This document shows positions 51,344 to 62,505 of a stretch of DNA of 64,000 bases, in pieces. The translations under genes and the position numbers were made by a program. Each line of letters opens with the position of its first letter. Positions within the stretch are counted from its first letter, which is position 1. The notes under the pieces were generated by a model. That model did no database searches. It had not been told where the DNA came from and saw nothing but the letters and a program-made list of their open reading frames with translations. Origin of the DNA: Nymphaea colorata (lineage: Eukaryota; Streptophyta; Magnoliopsida; Nymphaeales; Nymphaeaceae); contig NC_045140.1 in the NCBI RefSeq assembly GCF_008831285.2, positions 20,892,370-20,956,369 of the forward strand, written 5' to 3'.

Positions 51344-52864
51344 TCACCGGACTGCTACCGAAGGAGATGCCGGCCGGAGCGAGGTGATCGTGACCGAGTC
51401 GCCCATGTACTCGTCGGTCGCCTCGACCTCGAGCGAGTCGTATCTCAGGAAGAGCTCAGCCACCATGATCCGGGCCACCAGCATCACCAAGTCCTTCCCC
51501 GGGCACTGCTTGTTCCTCTCGGTGGGCTCCGCCGTCTCTTGCCCGTTCGACCAAACCACGTACTTGAGCAGCCGCTCACCTTCCTCCCCAACGAACCTGT
51601 TCGCGACGTAGGAGTCTGAGTTCTCGAAAACGAGTGGATCCCTCGTGGCGAGGGGCTGGTACCCGCACAGCATTTCGCCAGCCCGCACCTTGTAGCGCGC
51701 CCTGTGGCTCTCCAGCACGAGATCCCTCTTGGCCCTGCCGTACTGCAGCGGCAGCGGCGGCTCGATCCGCAGCACCTCGTAGATGGCCGAGTTAAGCAGC
51801 GGCAACCGCTCCAGCACCGCCGGGTTCAGGCCGACGCTCGTCGCCGCGCCGCTCGACCTCACCTCACGCGCGAGTTCCCTGTGGATCTCTGGCCCAGCAC
51901 CTGCGATCCACTTGATTATGCAGGGGAGAAGCACCTTCAGCCCTCCCCACGAGTTGAAGCAAATTAAGAAGATCAAGTTGTGTAGCGCCTCGTCCCGGCT
52001 GATCCCCAGCCGCTCGGCCTCGTCGAGCGCGGGCCCGCCTGCTGCCCGGAAGAAGTCGACGAGCCGCTTATAGTCGTTCTTCACGAGACACGGGGGCAGC
52101 CGGAAGGTCCGCAGCAAGAGCTCCTCAAGCGGCTTCGGAAGACCCAAGGAGAGGTCGGGCGCCAACTGTACCAGAATCCACTTCTGGATAAGGGCCGGTC
52201 CGTCGTTGCCGATGCCGCCGTTGGCGGGGTCCCTGCCGAGGAATGCCCGACATAGAAACTTGAAGCTTGCTCTCTCGCACGGGGCGTTAAATCCGGCCTT
52301 CCTGCCGGAGGCAAGAACCGACTCCAGCTCGTCGAAGAGCTCTCTGACGGCGCAGCTGAATTCCGGCACAAAATTGCCGTGACGGGATCGGAGGAGGGAA
52401 AGGACGAAGAGTTTGAGCTTGGTGTGGGAGGGCTCCGAGGGGTCGAGGTAGGACAGAACACGGTAGCCACCCGTTAAGGCAGGATAAGGCACGAAGGTGC
52501 CGGTGAAGACGTTTCCTTTTTCGACTTTGTTGCAGTCGAAGAGGACCTGAAACGTCTCGGCGTCGAGGAGGGCGACGACGCGGGAATCGGTGGAGATGAA
52601 GGGACCGGGGGGCATGTTGGTGCGGAAGACGGTGGAGCCACCATACTTCTCCATGCGGGAGCGGAAGAACTTGGCCGGACCCTGGAACCAGTAGTAATCC
52701 AGTCGGTCGGCGATGGCTCCGAGAATGGGAAGGCCGTAGCTGCCAGGGATATCGACCAACTGACGCGACAGCAGCGGGGCTGATTCAGAGGTGGTGGTGG
52801 CCGTTCCGTCGGCTTCGCTCCGCCGCCGGCGTGTTGGTCCAGCGGAGGCTGGAGATGCTTCCAT
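51344..52864 (-). CDS. AOS: CYP74 cytochrome P450, probable allene oxide synthase
   Basis: An intronless frame of 506 residues from the ATG at 52864 (MEASPASAGP). CYP74 landmarks in order: DIPGSYGLPILGAIADRLDY, YYWFQGPAKFFRSRMEKYGG, VFRTNMPPGPF, LTGGYRVLSYLDPSEPSHTK, an I-helix segment CFNSWGGLK, and the heme-cysteine loop NKQCPGKDLV (Cys about 454). CYP74 enzymes rearrange fatty-acid hydroperoxides without oxygen or a reductase. Allene oxide synthase makes the epoxide precursor of jasmonate; hydroperoxide lyase and divinyl ether synthase are the sister activities. FNSWGGLK is closer to the FNSFGGMK of allene oxide synthases than to the FNAFGGFS of lyases. The N-terminus is short and Arg-rich, not a strong plastid transit peptide. 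A longer frame begins at 52942, but that ATG overlaps the TATA box. Confidence 0.9.
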   Translation of the reverse strand: MEASPASAGPTRRRRSEADGTATTTSESAPLLSRQLVDIPGSYGLPILGAIADRLDYYWFQGPAKFFRSRMEKYGGSTVFRTNMPPGPFISTDSRVVALLDAETFQVLFDCNKVEKGNVFTGTFVPYPALTGGYRVLSYLDPSEPSHTKLKLFVLSLLRSRHGNFVPEFSCAVRELFDELESVLASGRKAGFNAPCERASFKFLCRAFLGRDPANGGIGNDGPALIQKWILVQLAPDLSLGLPKPLEELLLRTFRLPPCLVKNDYKRLVDFFRAAGGPALDEAERLGISRDEALHNLIFLICFNSWGGLKVLLPCIIKWIAGAGPEIHRELAREVRSSGAATSVGLNPAVLERLPLLNSAIYEVLRIEPPLPLQYGRAKRDLVLESHRARYKVRAGEMLCGYQPLATRDPLVFENSDSYVANRFVGEEGERLLKYVVWSNGQETAEPTERNKQCPGKDLVMLVARIMVAELFLRYDSLEVEATDEYMGDSVTITSLRPASPSVAVR

Positions 52865-52940
52865 ATTGCGCTGGTCGTGCACAAACGCGCAAATGTTTCC
52901 TTCTCCTTGAAAGATGCTGCTGGACGTGCAAAGTGAATGC

Positions 52941-52952
52941 ATTTATACACGT
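52941..52952 (-). promoter_or_regulatory. TATA box and adjoining ACGTG core of the CYP74 gene
   Basis: On the gene strand the sequence reads ACGTGTATAAAT. TATAAAT (52947-52941) lies 77 bp before the ATG at 52864, the normal distance for a short 5' leader. ACGTG (52952-52948) is the core of ABRE/G-box elements, bound by bZIP factors and also by MYC2-type factors when part of CACGTG, which it is not quite here. Confidence 0.6.
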
Positions 52953-53437
52953 AAGACATGGGCATCGAGCAGGTAGACGTAGTATTCATTTAATTGGGTT
53001 GTTCAAAGTATGATTAATTTATTTGTTAACAACAAAGAACCATTCAAGAACAACTCCTAAATTTGACGATTTTCACAACAAAAAGAAGTAAGTTATTAAA
53101 GCAGCTTAGGGAGGAACAACCAAACCAGAAACATGGACAGCGCGCGCCCATCTCATTTGCTCAGGTTTAGTAGAAAACTTGAGATCGAATCCGATCGGGT
53201 GTTCCCGTCCCGCCTCCATCCCTCATTACAAGGCTGAGGTGTGTGTGGGCATTTGCCCACACAGTCCTGCAATTTTCTGTATTTATATGTCGAGTTGATC
53301 TCAAACATTTACATATTTATATATATGATGCCCCTTAATCATGTTGCTATTTGTTTAAAGGGTCCAAGATTAGCGCTTCCGAATCAAAAGTTTGTGGCCC
53401 TGCCAACGTCATGTGGTGCCTTAATATATCTTATTTG

Positions 53438-53836
53438 AATATGATATGTCATTGATCCCATCCATAAAAATCAAATATGAAAAAAAAATAATATCCGATT
53501 AAGAAATCGAATCAGATTCGGATGTAATAAATGGCATCCGATCGGATTCGAATTCGGATACACATAAATATTCGATCAGATTTAGATATGGATTCAGATC
53601 AGATTCATTTTTAGACAAATATAATGTATCTAATGCTACTAAATTTTAAAACTTGGCAAAATCCGGTTCAAAATTCAGATTTGGATTCGGATATAAATAT
53701 AAAAATCGAGTTGTAAAATCGGGCATCGGATTTGGACTCGGATATGAATTTTTTTTATTTGAATTCAAACCCAAATATGTAAATATTCGAAAAAGTAGAT
53801 ACGATTAAATATAGATATGATCCATTGACATTCCTA
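53438..53836 (-). mobile_element. hAT-type MITE, copy 1 (one end degraded)
   Basis: About 400 bp, AT-rich, with many GGATTCGGAT-type phrases. It is the reverse complement, at high similarity over its whole length, of the element at 60315-60708. Its right end reads TTGACATTCCTA, a mutated form of the other copy's TTGACATCCCTA; the left terminus is degraded. It is flanked by CTTATTTG (53430-53437) and CTTATTTC (53837-53844), a 7-of-8 match to an 8-bp target duplication. Confidence 0.8.
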
Positions 53837-55033
53837 CTTATTTCAAGTTTGGTTTCCCACATAATTCTTCTTCCTACATTTGTCCTTGTTTAAATGGTCT
53901 CATTCTATGACAACCCGACCCACTCCTGGGCTCGGGCCCATGGTTCGGTGGATCTCAACCCTCTCCCTAGAAGTTTTGGTTCTAGCCTCAAAAAAGCTAA
54001 GAACCAGGACAATCTTCTCATCAATGACCCTCTTTATAAATCCTTGAGAATTACTCACAATCTTCAATACGAGACTAAACATTTGGAGCATTACACCTTA
54101 AGTGTTCCGTTTTCAGGTACAACTTTTTTCTAAATAGGATCTCCTTAACAAAAGGTGGCTATTAGTTTCCTCTTGGCATTTGCATAGACAGCAGCGACTA
54201 GGTAATTGAACACCAAACCTTTATTTCCTATCTTGAGTCACGAGTTTGGTGATAATTTTGTATATGCAATCAACAAAGAGATAAGTCACGAAATCTTTAA
54301 TATAAGTAGCGAAATCTTTAATATAAGTAGCGCCTTCAACTTTAGAGATGATAACAATGTGAGTTCTATTGATCGATCTAACCAATTTGCTTGTAACAAA
54401 GAAACTTACGACAGCATTTGTAACAAATATATAGCTCGATTACATTCCAGAAGTTGAATAGTTTAAGAGCAAGGAACTGCCATGATATTTACATTGACGA
54501 ATAATCTTGTCAATGAATCAGTAATATAACTTTCCCTTGATCATTGCTATAACCGAAGGAAAATACAAAATAGAAGGAAAAAATAAAAATAAGACTAGAA
54601 TACAAGTTTTGAACTTCTAACTGGTAGGCGCCCATGTGCCTGTGCTGCATCAGCATACCCATGTACCGACATGGGCATCTGGGTCTTTCTCACGTACCGC
54701 TTATGACATCATTTCTGCGACCCGATGTACCCAAATATTCCAGTAAACTCCATGCACACATCAGAACTTGGATTATAAAAAATTGCTTAAAGTTGGAGAA
54801 AGATGACCGAAGGAAGAGCGTCAAGCAGACGCGACTTCGAGCTCCGCCAAGGCTTTGATCTATTAAAGCTTGCAATTGGAGCAGGTATCACGTTGGCCAT
54901 CACATCACATCAGGTTTTAATTAAATGTATAGTTCAGTGGGATGCCTTAGGCTGTTGTGTTTGTATTTACTTAAAGAAAATGGTTTAGGAATGAAAGGAA
55001 AAAAGGATGGGATTAATTAAAAAAATGGCTTCT

Positions 55034-55034
55034 T

Positions 55035-55073
<39 letters not shown>

Positions 55074-55075
55074 TT
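55034..55075. repeat. (TTTA)n microsatellite
   Basis: About ten TTTA/ATTT units in a row, the only tetranucleotide repeat of note in the window. Confidence 0.9.
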
Positions 55076-55836
55076 CTCATTATGAGTGTAACAAGTGGCG
55101 CTAACAACAGAAAAAATGGCCTTTTACTTAAAAAAAAAATGTAAATATAGAAATGAAAGACGTTTTTTTTTTAAGAAAGAGACGAAATGGTCTGGAGATA
55201 AGTTGTTCATGATAATTGATCCTTTTTCATCTACCTGTTTGAACATAATTCCGACTATCATGAATTCCAGGCGACACTGACAAATTTCGGCACCCCCGCA
55301 AAGTCCGGTCGTGTCTGTCTATGTTTGATTCCATATATGCCAGACATAGGCCAAGCGGCCTATTCCATGGATTGGCGAATTCAATGATCTAACTGAATTG
55401 TTTGTGAATTGACAAAACATTATTATTATGTTCTTTTTTAGAATACTTTTACAATAATAAAATACTTAATTTCATAACCAGAAATTCAGCCCGATTTTCC
55501 ATACATTGTCTTAAACATTTTTCTTGTCAGATATTAAATTTTGAAGTCTAAATTTAATGTATTTTTCATGAGAGTCTAGATTAATGTGTTAAAGTTGCTC
55601 TTAATCATTTCATTGTACTACAATTATAAGAACCAGGGCGACCTGATAAGGTGAAACCTCTGCTTCTATTTCGAGGCTTGAGTATGCCTGCGCAGCATGC
55701 CCAGGATTGTCTTGAACCCACTCTGACCAAGCCCACTCACGGAAGGACCCATCTCTTCCATAAGTGAACTCCTGCCAGCCAGCTCTCTGTTGGGTAAGGT
55801 TTAGGGTTTAAGCGGTCAGCAAGAGTGAGACAGCCA

Positions 55837-58800
55837 TGGCGGGAAGTGCCGCTGCTCTTTGTCCCCTTCATCCCTCTGTCCGCAGTCTTCGCTCCTTCAA
55901 AGTTAAGGCTTTCGCCCTCCAGCAGTCTCCTTCAAAGTTGGTAAGTATTACTTGAATATTTTTCTTAACGTTCCGGAAACTACCAACGTTCAATCCCTGA
56001 GTTTTTGCAACAGAGGACGTGATGAATGCTCTTTTTAAGTTCACTGTACGTTTCTTTTTCCTTTTCCTCCTTCTGGTTGGGGCTTTCTTTGATTTTTGTA
56101 TCTGTGTGATTTTTACCAGAAGGGTGTGCACGGATGCCTCTTAGGGGAGGGAAATTGGAGGTTTCAATTCAGACCGAGCCGTGAGTTTTCTTTGGCAACC
56201 GTCATTTATGATTGATTAGTAGCTCGTGCTGTGTTGGGTAGTTGACTTCTTGCTTGTTTGGAAATTAATTTTCAGGACATTTGGTTGCTAGAGTGCCTGG
56301 TAATACATGCAAGAAGAGAAATGGTTTCTCCTCTCTGTCCATCGTTTCTGAAAGTATGATAAGCGGTGACCCAGATTCTAATGAGTATGCTGGAACTGAA
56401 AACGGAAGGATTTTAGAGGAGAATGGTTCTCGTGGTGAAATGGGTGTAGAACGATCTGAACTATATGGTGGTAAATCTGGGGCTGTTTCTTTTTGTGGTT
56501 TGACACACAAAGTGATTGACGAGCAGAAAACCGTGTCTTCTTCCTCGCAGAAAAATATTGGTTCTTTTGTTTGGTTTATTGGGCCGGCTTCATTGATAGC
56601 GTCTCTGTTGCTGCCACAGTTTTTCCTCAACAATTTTATACTAGCATTTACAAGTAACGAGATTGTTGCAGGTATGATTTTAAAAAGTACTTTTTATGCT
56701 TCTTCTTATCTAAGATATCAGTGCAATGACATACCAGGCTTTCCGATCATGAACCCAAAATCAAATTCCACATTTTTCTTATAAAACTTTACATTTCAAC
56801 TGTGCTTATGTCATTCTCGTGCATACAAGTTAATATTACCCTGCTTACTTGCTCCTAATTCAAACATCTTTATGCCATTTCTACCTTATTGGCTAGAGGC
56901 TGGATTTATCTAGTTTCTCGTCAAATGATTTGGTTGTAGGGGTGCACGCTCACGTTTTCATCATTCTTATGTGGAAATGAAAGAAAAACTCGAAGTTCGG
57001 ACATCTCTACTCTACACCTTTGATTCTTACAAACTCCAACTGTATGTAGGTTTCTTTTCGAACAGTTAAGCTGACAGTAATGCTAGTCCCTAGGAGGCCG
57101 TTGAATTACTACCACAGGTCCACAATTACCGTAGTGCTTTTCAAGTTTCAAGATCAAGTATATACAGTCTTATTCTTTGATCCAAGAAGCTTCTTGGAAC
57201 CTAACCCTGTCAACGTTTTGTTTGCTGCTAATATGCTGTTTACAGGTGAGTTCGAAAACTTCTCACCAGGTCGGTGGTAAATATCGTCAGGCTTTACACC
57301 TAAACATATACTTGCAATTCTAGTGCAAATATTTTGTATCTTCCAGTCAATGTTCTGGTTTCTCTCGGTAACTGTTGTGGCACTCTATGCTTCAAATTGA
57401 TCCTTATACTCCCCAGTCCTTTAGTGGAAGAGAAGCTTCTTCCTGCCATTGATGAGGCACTAAAAATTTCATTTCCATTCTGAAATCTTTGCAATTATTT
57501 GAAAGCACTGAATTTCTCGTTTTGGTTCTTCTTTTATCTTATATCTTCCTACCTTGACATTTTTATCCAACTTCTTTTAGTTTCCTGTAGAGAATTCATC
57601 TGAAACAATATGACCTACTCTCCATTTTCATGTTTCCTCGTCTGGGATTACCAAGGTAATTCTGAGTGTAGCTGCTCGGTTGTCCTGGAATAGTCATATT
57701 TGGACCTTTAACGACTTCTACTATTTGATTGATACCTCAACTTTTGTCTGATCTTGGGAAAATCCAGCTAGAAAGGAAAAAGAAGAATTCTGATAATTGA
57801 AATCAACAATTTTTCATAATGGGGGTTTGACACACTCTTGTTTTTGGTTTTCTGTTAGCAGACCATGTTAAAGGTATTAAATCAGTAGTGTGAAATAGGT
57901 CAGTGTTGGATCAAGCAGCTGCTTTTAAAGTTTTATTCTTTTTTTTTTTTAATAACAAATGGATATAAGCAGGATTATATACAATTCTGAATGATGCAGA
58001 AAGTGGTATTTTGCATTTGTGGGTTCATTTGCTGACATTTTCATGCATGAATTGGATTCTGTTGAATTGAAGCCTGTTTCGAGCACAAAACCTCAGCTTG
58101 GCCTCCTACAGGAGATAATCTGACATGATCAGGGACTCTTATGATGTGGTTAACAATAAAAAAGGGAATTCAAAGGCTTTCTCGTAGTCTCCTGTTCGGC
58201 CATCAGTAAATCCGGCCATCTTTTTTCTAACTTATGTTGTTAACAAAGGATAGTCTGCATCAACTGACCGAAAGCGCTTCAAACTCTGAATCTGATACCA
58301 TCTTTCTCTCCTAGCTCACTAAACTTCCTTCACACGCTTTATCTGTGGCTTGTGTTCTGATGACTTGATTATATTTTCTATTGCTCTGGGTGACTTGAAA
58401 TTCTGACCATAAGATTTGCTATGCATACTTTATCTGGATCAATGCAGCTTGCTTATAAGGTGATCCTGTCGTAAATAAATTTGCACCTGCTTGTTCTGTA
58501 TGAATTAGTAAACCTTTAACAATCTATTGTTCTTGATGCATTGATCTGATCTTGGTGTTTTCATATATGCAGACATTATATATTTGATCTCATCGGAAAT
58601 CATTTTCTACACTGGCTTGGCAACATTCCTTGCTATTACGGATTATGTTCGTAGGCCATACCTTCTATATAATTCTCAAAGGTGGAGCCTTATTACAACC
58701 GTGAAAGGATGGTTGCATTCTTCCATAATTACCATGGGCCTCAAGATGTGGGTGCCTGTTTTAGCTGTTTATGTTGTCTGGCCAGTGGTTGGTCTACCTG

Positions 58801-59216
58801 CCTTAGTTGCGATGGCTCCATTCTTACTTGGTTGTGCTGCTCAGTTCGTGTTTGAAACATTGCTAGATGTATGTGGCTCATCTTCTTGGCCTCTGGTACC
58901 CATAATATTTGAGGTAAGCCAATGAAATCCTCCTACCATGCTCTTCGTCGTGATCTTTTAGTTGACAGTTTCTTACAGTGTGCTTTTTCACCATCAGATG
59001 TACAGACTCTATCAATTGTCAAGAGCAGCACAATTTATTGAGCGACTCATTGTTTTTGCTAGGAGATCTGCAGCGTCTCAAGATCTGTTGGATAAAGGAA
59101 ATACATTAGTTTCACTCCTGGTTGTACTCCAAATACTTGGTGTTGTCTGTCTTTGGTCGTTGACGACTTTTCTTGTTCGGCTCTTCCCATCTAGACCTGT
59201 AGTTGAGAAAATTTGA
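55837..59216 (+). CDS. Predicted plastid multi-pass membrane protein of unknown function
   Basis: Five exons: 55837-55940, 56120-56180, 56276-56671, 58573-58913 and 58998-59216 (stop TGA). Exons 2 to 5 join in one frame. Exon 1, read from its ATG, gives an Ala/Ser-rich peptide (MAGSAAALVPFIPLSAVFAP) that looks like a plastid transit peptide, but its frame does not match exon 2. The body has about five hydrophobic spans, for example IGPASLIASLLLPQFFLNNF, VLAVYVVWPVVGLPALVAMA and LLVVLQILGVVCLWSLTTFL, and the conserved phrases RRPYLLYNSQRWSLITTVKG, SWPLVPIIFE, MYRLYQLSRAAQFIERL and RLFPSRPV. I recall this pattern from uncharacterised chloroplast transmembrane proteins of land plants. No catalytic motif is visible. 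Intron 4 (1.9 kb) is ordinary. Confidence 0.8.
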
Positions 59217-61963
59217 TTCCTTAGGTCCTGAAACTTTATTACTTTTTATGTATAGGATTCTCTTCATTTTTCCCCATCATCTCCTGTCTGTAAATTCTGG
59301 AGTTCGCTCCACTAAATGCCTGGTCCTGTAAAAGTGATTCTCTTGTGTCTTGTTGGAGATGATTGTGAACTGTGATGGGACGTAGAACGGCACAGTTCTA
59401 ATTGCACTTCATTTTTGGCAACTGTTTCTCGAACGGTTGATACGAAAATTTCCTTGATATTTGCTTTTTAAGCCTAAAAGACGTGAGATGCTTTAGAATC
59501 GAATGTGGCGGCTCAGAAAGTTAATAACTGAATATGTAAGCGGAGGTGGAGCTAGAACCAATATTATTAGTTAAAACCATGGTGTGTCTCTGGGCATGAT
59601 ATGCTAGAGCTCTGCCTAGCCTCAGCTTTGTTAAAATCCTTGTTTCTTCTTTTTTCAATTAAAGGTTTAGTTTCTGTTTATAATTAAAATCATTTTGTTG
59701 CCTGCTTATGCTTAGATCGTGGTGGGAACGAGGTCTTAGCATAAAAATTTTGGTGCTGAGTGTAGGTTTCTGAAATGGTTTAATTGGGCCTCAACTAAAG
59801 TTTGTCATAGTAGAAAGTGTCAAGGATTCATACGTTTGACCTGGATTATGATGCTCAGACTCGTGGAATTGAATCAGACTGAAAAGCTGGTAAGTAATTG
59901 AATCAGGCCTTACCAAACTCGTGTAAATGGGTTGCATGTGGCTTGAACTGAATGAGATCCCTAGAGGTGCAAAATGTATCAGATATATCCTATTACAGAT
60001 CTTATCTTGGATTTCTGTAACTGATCTGTGATCAAATCTGAATGCGATTGCGATATCTGATTAAGATATGATAATGATATGACATGATTACAAATAAATT
60101 TCGTATCTTATGCTAGTCAGTTCCAAACTTAGTTTAGAGCTAGGTTTCAAATGCTGAATGTAAAAATGGTTGAATCAGATCAAGTCAAAATCAGCAGGGC
60201 TGGATCCAACACAAATAGGGCTTGTTACAACCACCACAGGCCTGGGATGGTAGAAAGGTAGTCGTGAAGGGCGTATAAAGCGAAACCCGAAAATTGTCGT
60301 AAGTCTACCATTGTTAGGGATGTCAACGGATCGTATATATACATTTAATTATACTGTTTTTTGGATATTCACATATTTGGATTTGAATACAAATAAAGAA
60401 AAGTTATATCCGAATCTGAAATCTGATTATTCAAATCCAACTTTTGAACATGATTTTGTCAATTTTCAAAATATAATAACATTGGATATAGGATATTTGT
60501 CTAACAATGAATCTGATTCGAATCCGTATCTGAATCCGATTGGATATTTATGTATATCCTAATCGGATTTCAAATCCAATCTGATGTCATTTATTAAATC
60601 CGAATCCGATCCGATTTCTTATTTGAATATTAATTTTTTTTTATATCTGACTTGTTGGGATCTGTTCCGTTAGATACCCGCTTCAAATCCGATATATTAT
60701 CATCCCTCACCATTGTGTATTCTTAAAAACTAAACATTTCTCTCCTGAAAGGCTTCAAAAGGAGTGAAGATGTTTCCGCTTTGAATTCCTTTGGGGAATA
60801 TGAACACACACAACCTTCCAGCAGCCCTTAAAAGGGGAAGAGCGACGACGGTTTGAAATTTCTTGAGACTGAGCTAACACAAACTAATCAAGCTCAAGTT
60901 TCCTCTCTCAGTTTATTTCCTGGGACCAACTCCCAAAGCACTTAATTTTGTTAGATGCATATTGTCCCTACCCACTATCTCTTTCCCGCGAATCATTTTC
61001 ATAATCTCAGCGACACAAATTTATGTCTTTCATTTATTGATGTTCTCCCTCTTTGCGTGGGAACTAATCAACAAACTCCGGCTGTCCATTTTTCATCGAA
61101 TTTTGAAAGGTGAAGTCTGGGAGTAGACTGCAAAAGGAGAAGTCTGAGATGTGACAACATTGAATTCTCGAAAGCGAAGCGTCTGCTTTTATGCAACCCA
61201 CGTTGGTGATAACAAAGATATCTTCTCCTCACCATCCCATTGTTGCCTTCCTCCTCCATCCCTGGCCACGCACGTCCACAGCATTATCTCCACAGGATGG
61301 ATAACAATGGCACTCTCTCCTCATAAGAACCATGAAGGGCTGTGAGTTGTATTTTAAATGGAACACTAGGACCTCCATTTTTTTTCTGCACCATCGTCAA
61401 TTCATTATATGTAGAGTAGTACCTTCTACATGTATGAACCCGAAATCACATCCTAGATATCCACCTGCTGAAACATTTTTCAAATTGTAGCAGTGTAAAC
61501 ATGATTTACATGGTCCAAAACCTAGGAACCGACAGTTAATTAGCTAATATTTTTTTATGTTCAAATAGGATTTTGAAAGGTTTCACATGCGTATGGTTAT
61601 AATTTCAGAAAACAAGCAATGCAGGTATATTGATTTAGTGAATGTAATATATAGCTTGAAATTTGCACAATTGAATTGCACCAAAACTCTGAGGGAATGG
61701 ATATGTCATACCTGCATTAACAATCAATGCTGATTTAACCAGTACGAGTAAAAGGGTGCTTGGTAACAGAGAAAAAAGGAAAAAACAGTGCTTTATAAAT
61801 GACTCAAAGATTGAGACACAATGGAATCTTAGAATACATCTATTCCAATTTTTTCAGATAGATTTACAAAACACTGTTCTTAGTGTTTCTGTTGCTAAAA
61901 GACACTGTAAGGTTGCATTTGACAGCCCTGGATTCTAAATCCGATGTTGGCTGACCTTGAATT
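59217..61963. other. Intergenic DNA between the plastid-protein gene and the right-hand copia element
   Basis: Holds the MITE copy at 60315-60708. A further AT-rich stretch rich in GATATCTGATT-like phrases (59990-60110) may be another, unrelated repeat. No gene recognised; frames at 61068-61259 (-) and 61756-61938 (+) look random. Confidence 0.55.
60315..60708 (+). mobile_element. hAT-type MITE, copy 2, with perfect 8-bp target duplication
   Basis: A 394-bp AT-rich element. It starts TAGGGATGTCAAC; the reverse complement of its other end is GAGGGATGATAAT, a short imperfect terminal inverted repeat. It is flanked on both sides by ACCATTGT (60307-60314 and 60709-60716). An 8-bp duplication with short TIRs is the hAT superfamily signature. 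No coding capacity; it must be mobilised by a transposase elsewhere. Confidence 0.9.
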
Positions 61964-62471
61964 TGTTGGAGGATCTTAAAACTGGGCTTTTCAAAGCCCC
62001 CATTTGATGTATCTTTCCACGTCTTCTCTCCCGATGTCGACCGCGATGGCGGTCAAGGCAACCTCCTTTTTTTTCTCTCTTTTTTCTGCTCAACATTTAG
62101 CTTTTCAGAAATGACAGTTAGATGTTCGATATTTTACAAATGGGCGTAAGAAGGCAATCGCAAACAGCCATTCTTGTTAGTTAATTTGTTAACTAAATTA
62201 GCTATCTTCGAGCGCACGAAAACGGTATTCCGGGTTTCACGTGGATTACCAAAAATCATGCGTGATTTGTTTTCAGTTTTTGTTGCGTGATTTGTGATTT
62301 GTTTACGTTTCAGTTTATTTGTTTCCCTGTTTTTGTTTCTCCTGTAGTTATAAATTAAGAGGCTGTAGACAAAAGAAAAAACATGCCAATTATCTTTTCC
62401 TTTTCTCATTCCCTTGTTATCCCGTGACCATCGTGTTGTACCCCCGTCGACATTTCTTTTTATTGCTTACA
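61964..62471 (+). repeat. Probable 5' LTR of the right-hand copia element
   Basis: Begins TGTTGG and ends TTACA just before the primer-binding site. Contains a TATAAAT box (62349-62355). The left border is an inference without the second LTR for comparison. Confidence 0.6.
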
Positions 62472-62473
62472 TT

Positions 62474-62486
62474 TGGTATCAGAGCC
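62474..62486 (+). other. Primer-binding site (tRNA-iMet)
   Basis: TGGTATCAGAGCC is the textbook copia primer-binding site, complementary to the 3' end of initiator methionine tRNA. Confidence 0.95.
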
Positions 62487-62505
62487 TTGTGCTTGATCCC
62501 AGAAG

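Larger units (their letters stand above)
52990..55836. other. Intergenic DNA between the CYP74 and plastid-protein genes
   Basis: Apart from the MITE (53438-53836) and the TTTA repeat (55034-55075) I see no gene. Frames at 53894-54133 and 54206-54457 (+) are unrecognised. The last 200 bp before 55837 presumably contain the leader of the next gene. Confidence 0.55.

Noticed and set aside
52865-52942. Upstream 26-residue extension of the CYP74 frame as a transit peptide
   Set aside because: Its ATG overlaps the TATA box, so it is unlikely to be transcribed.
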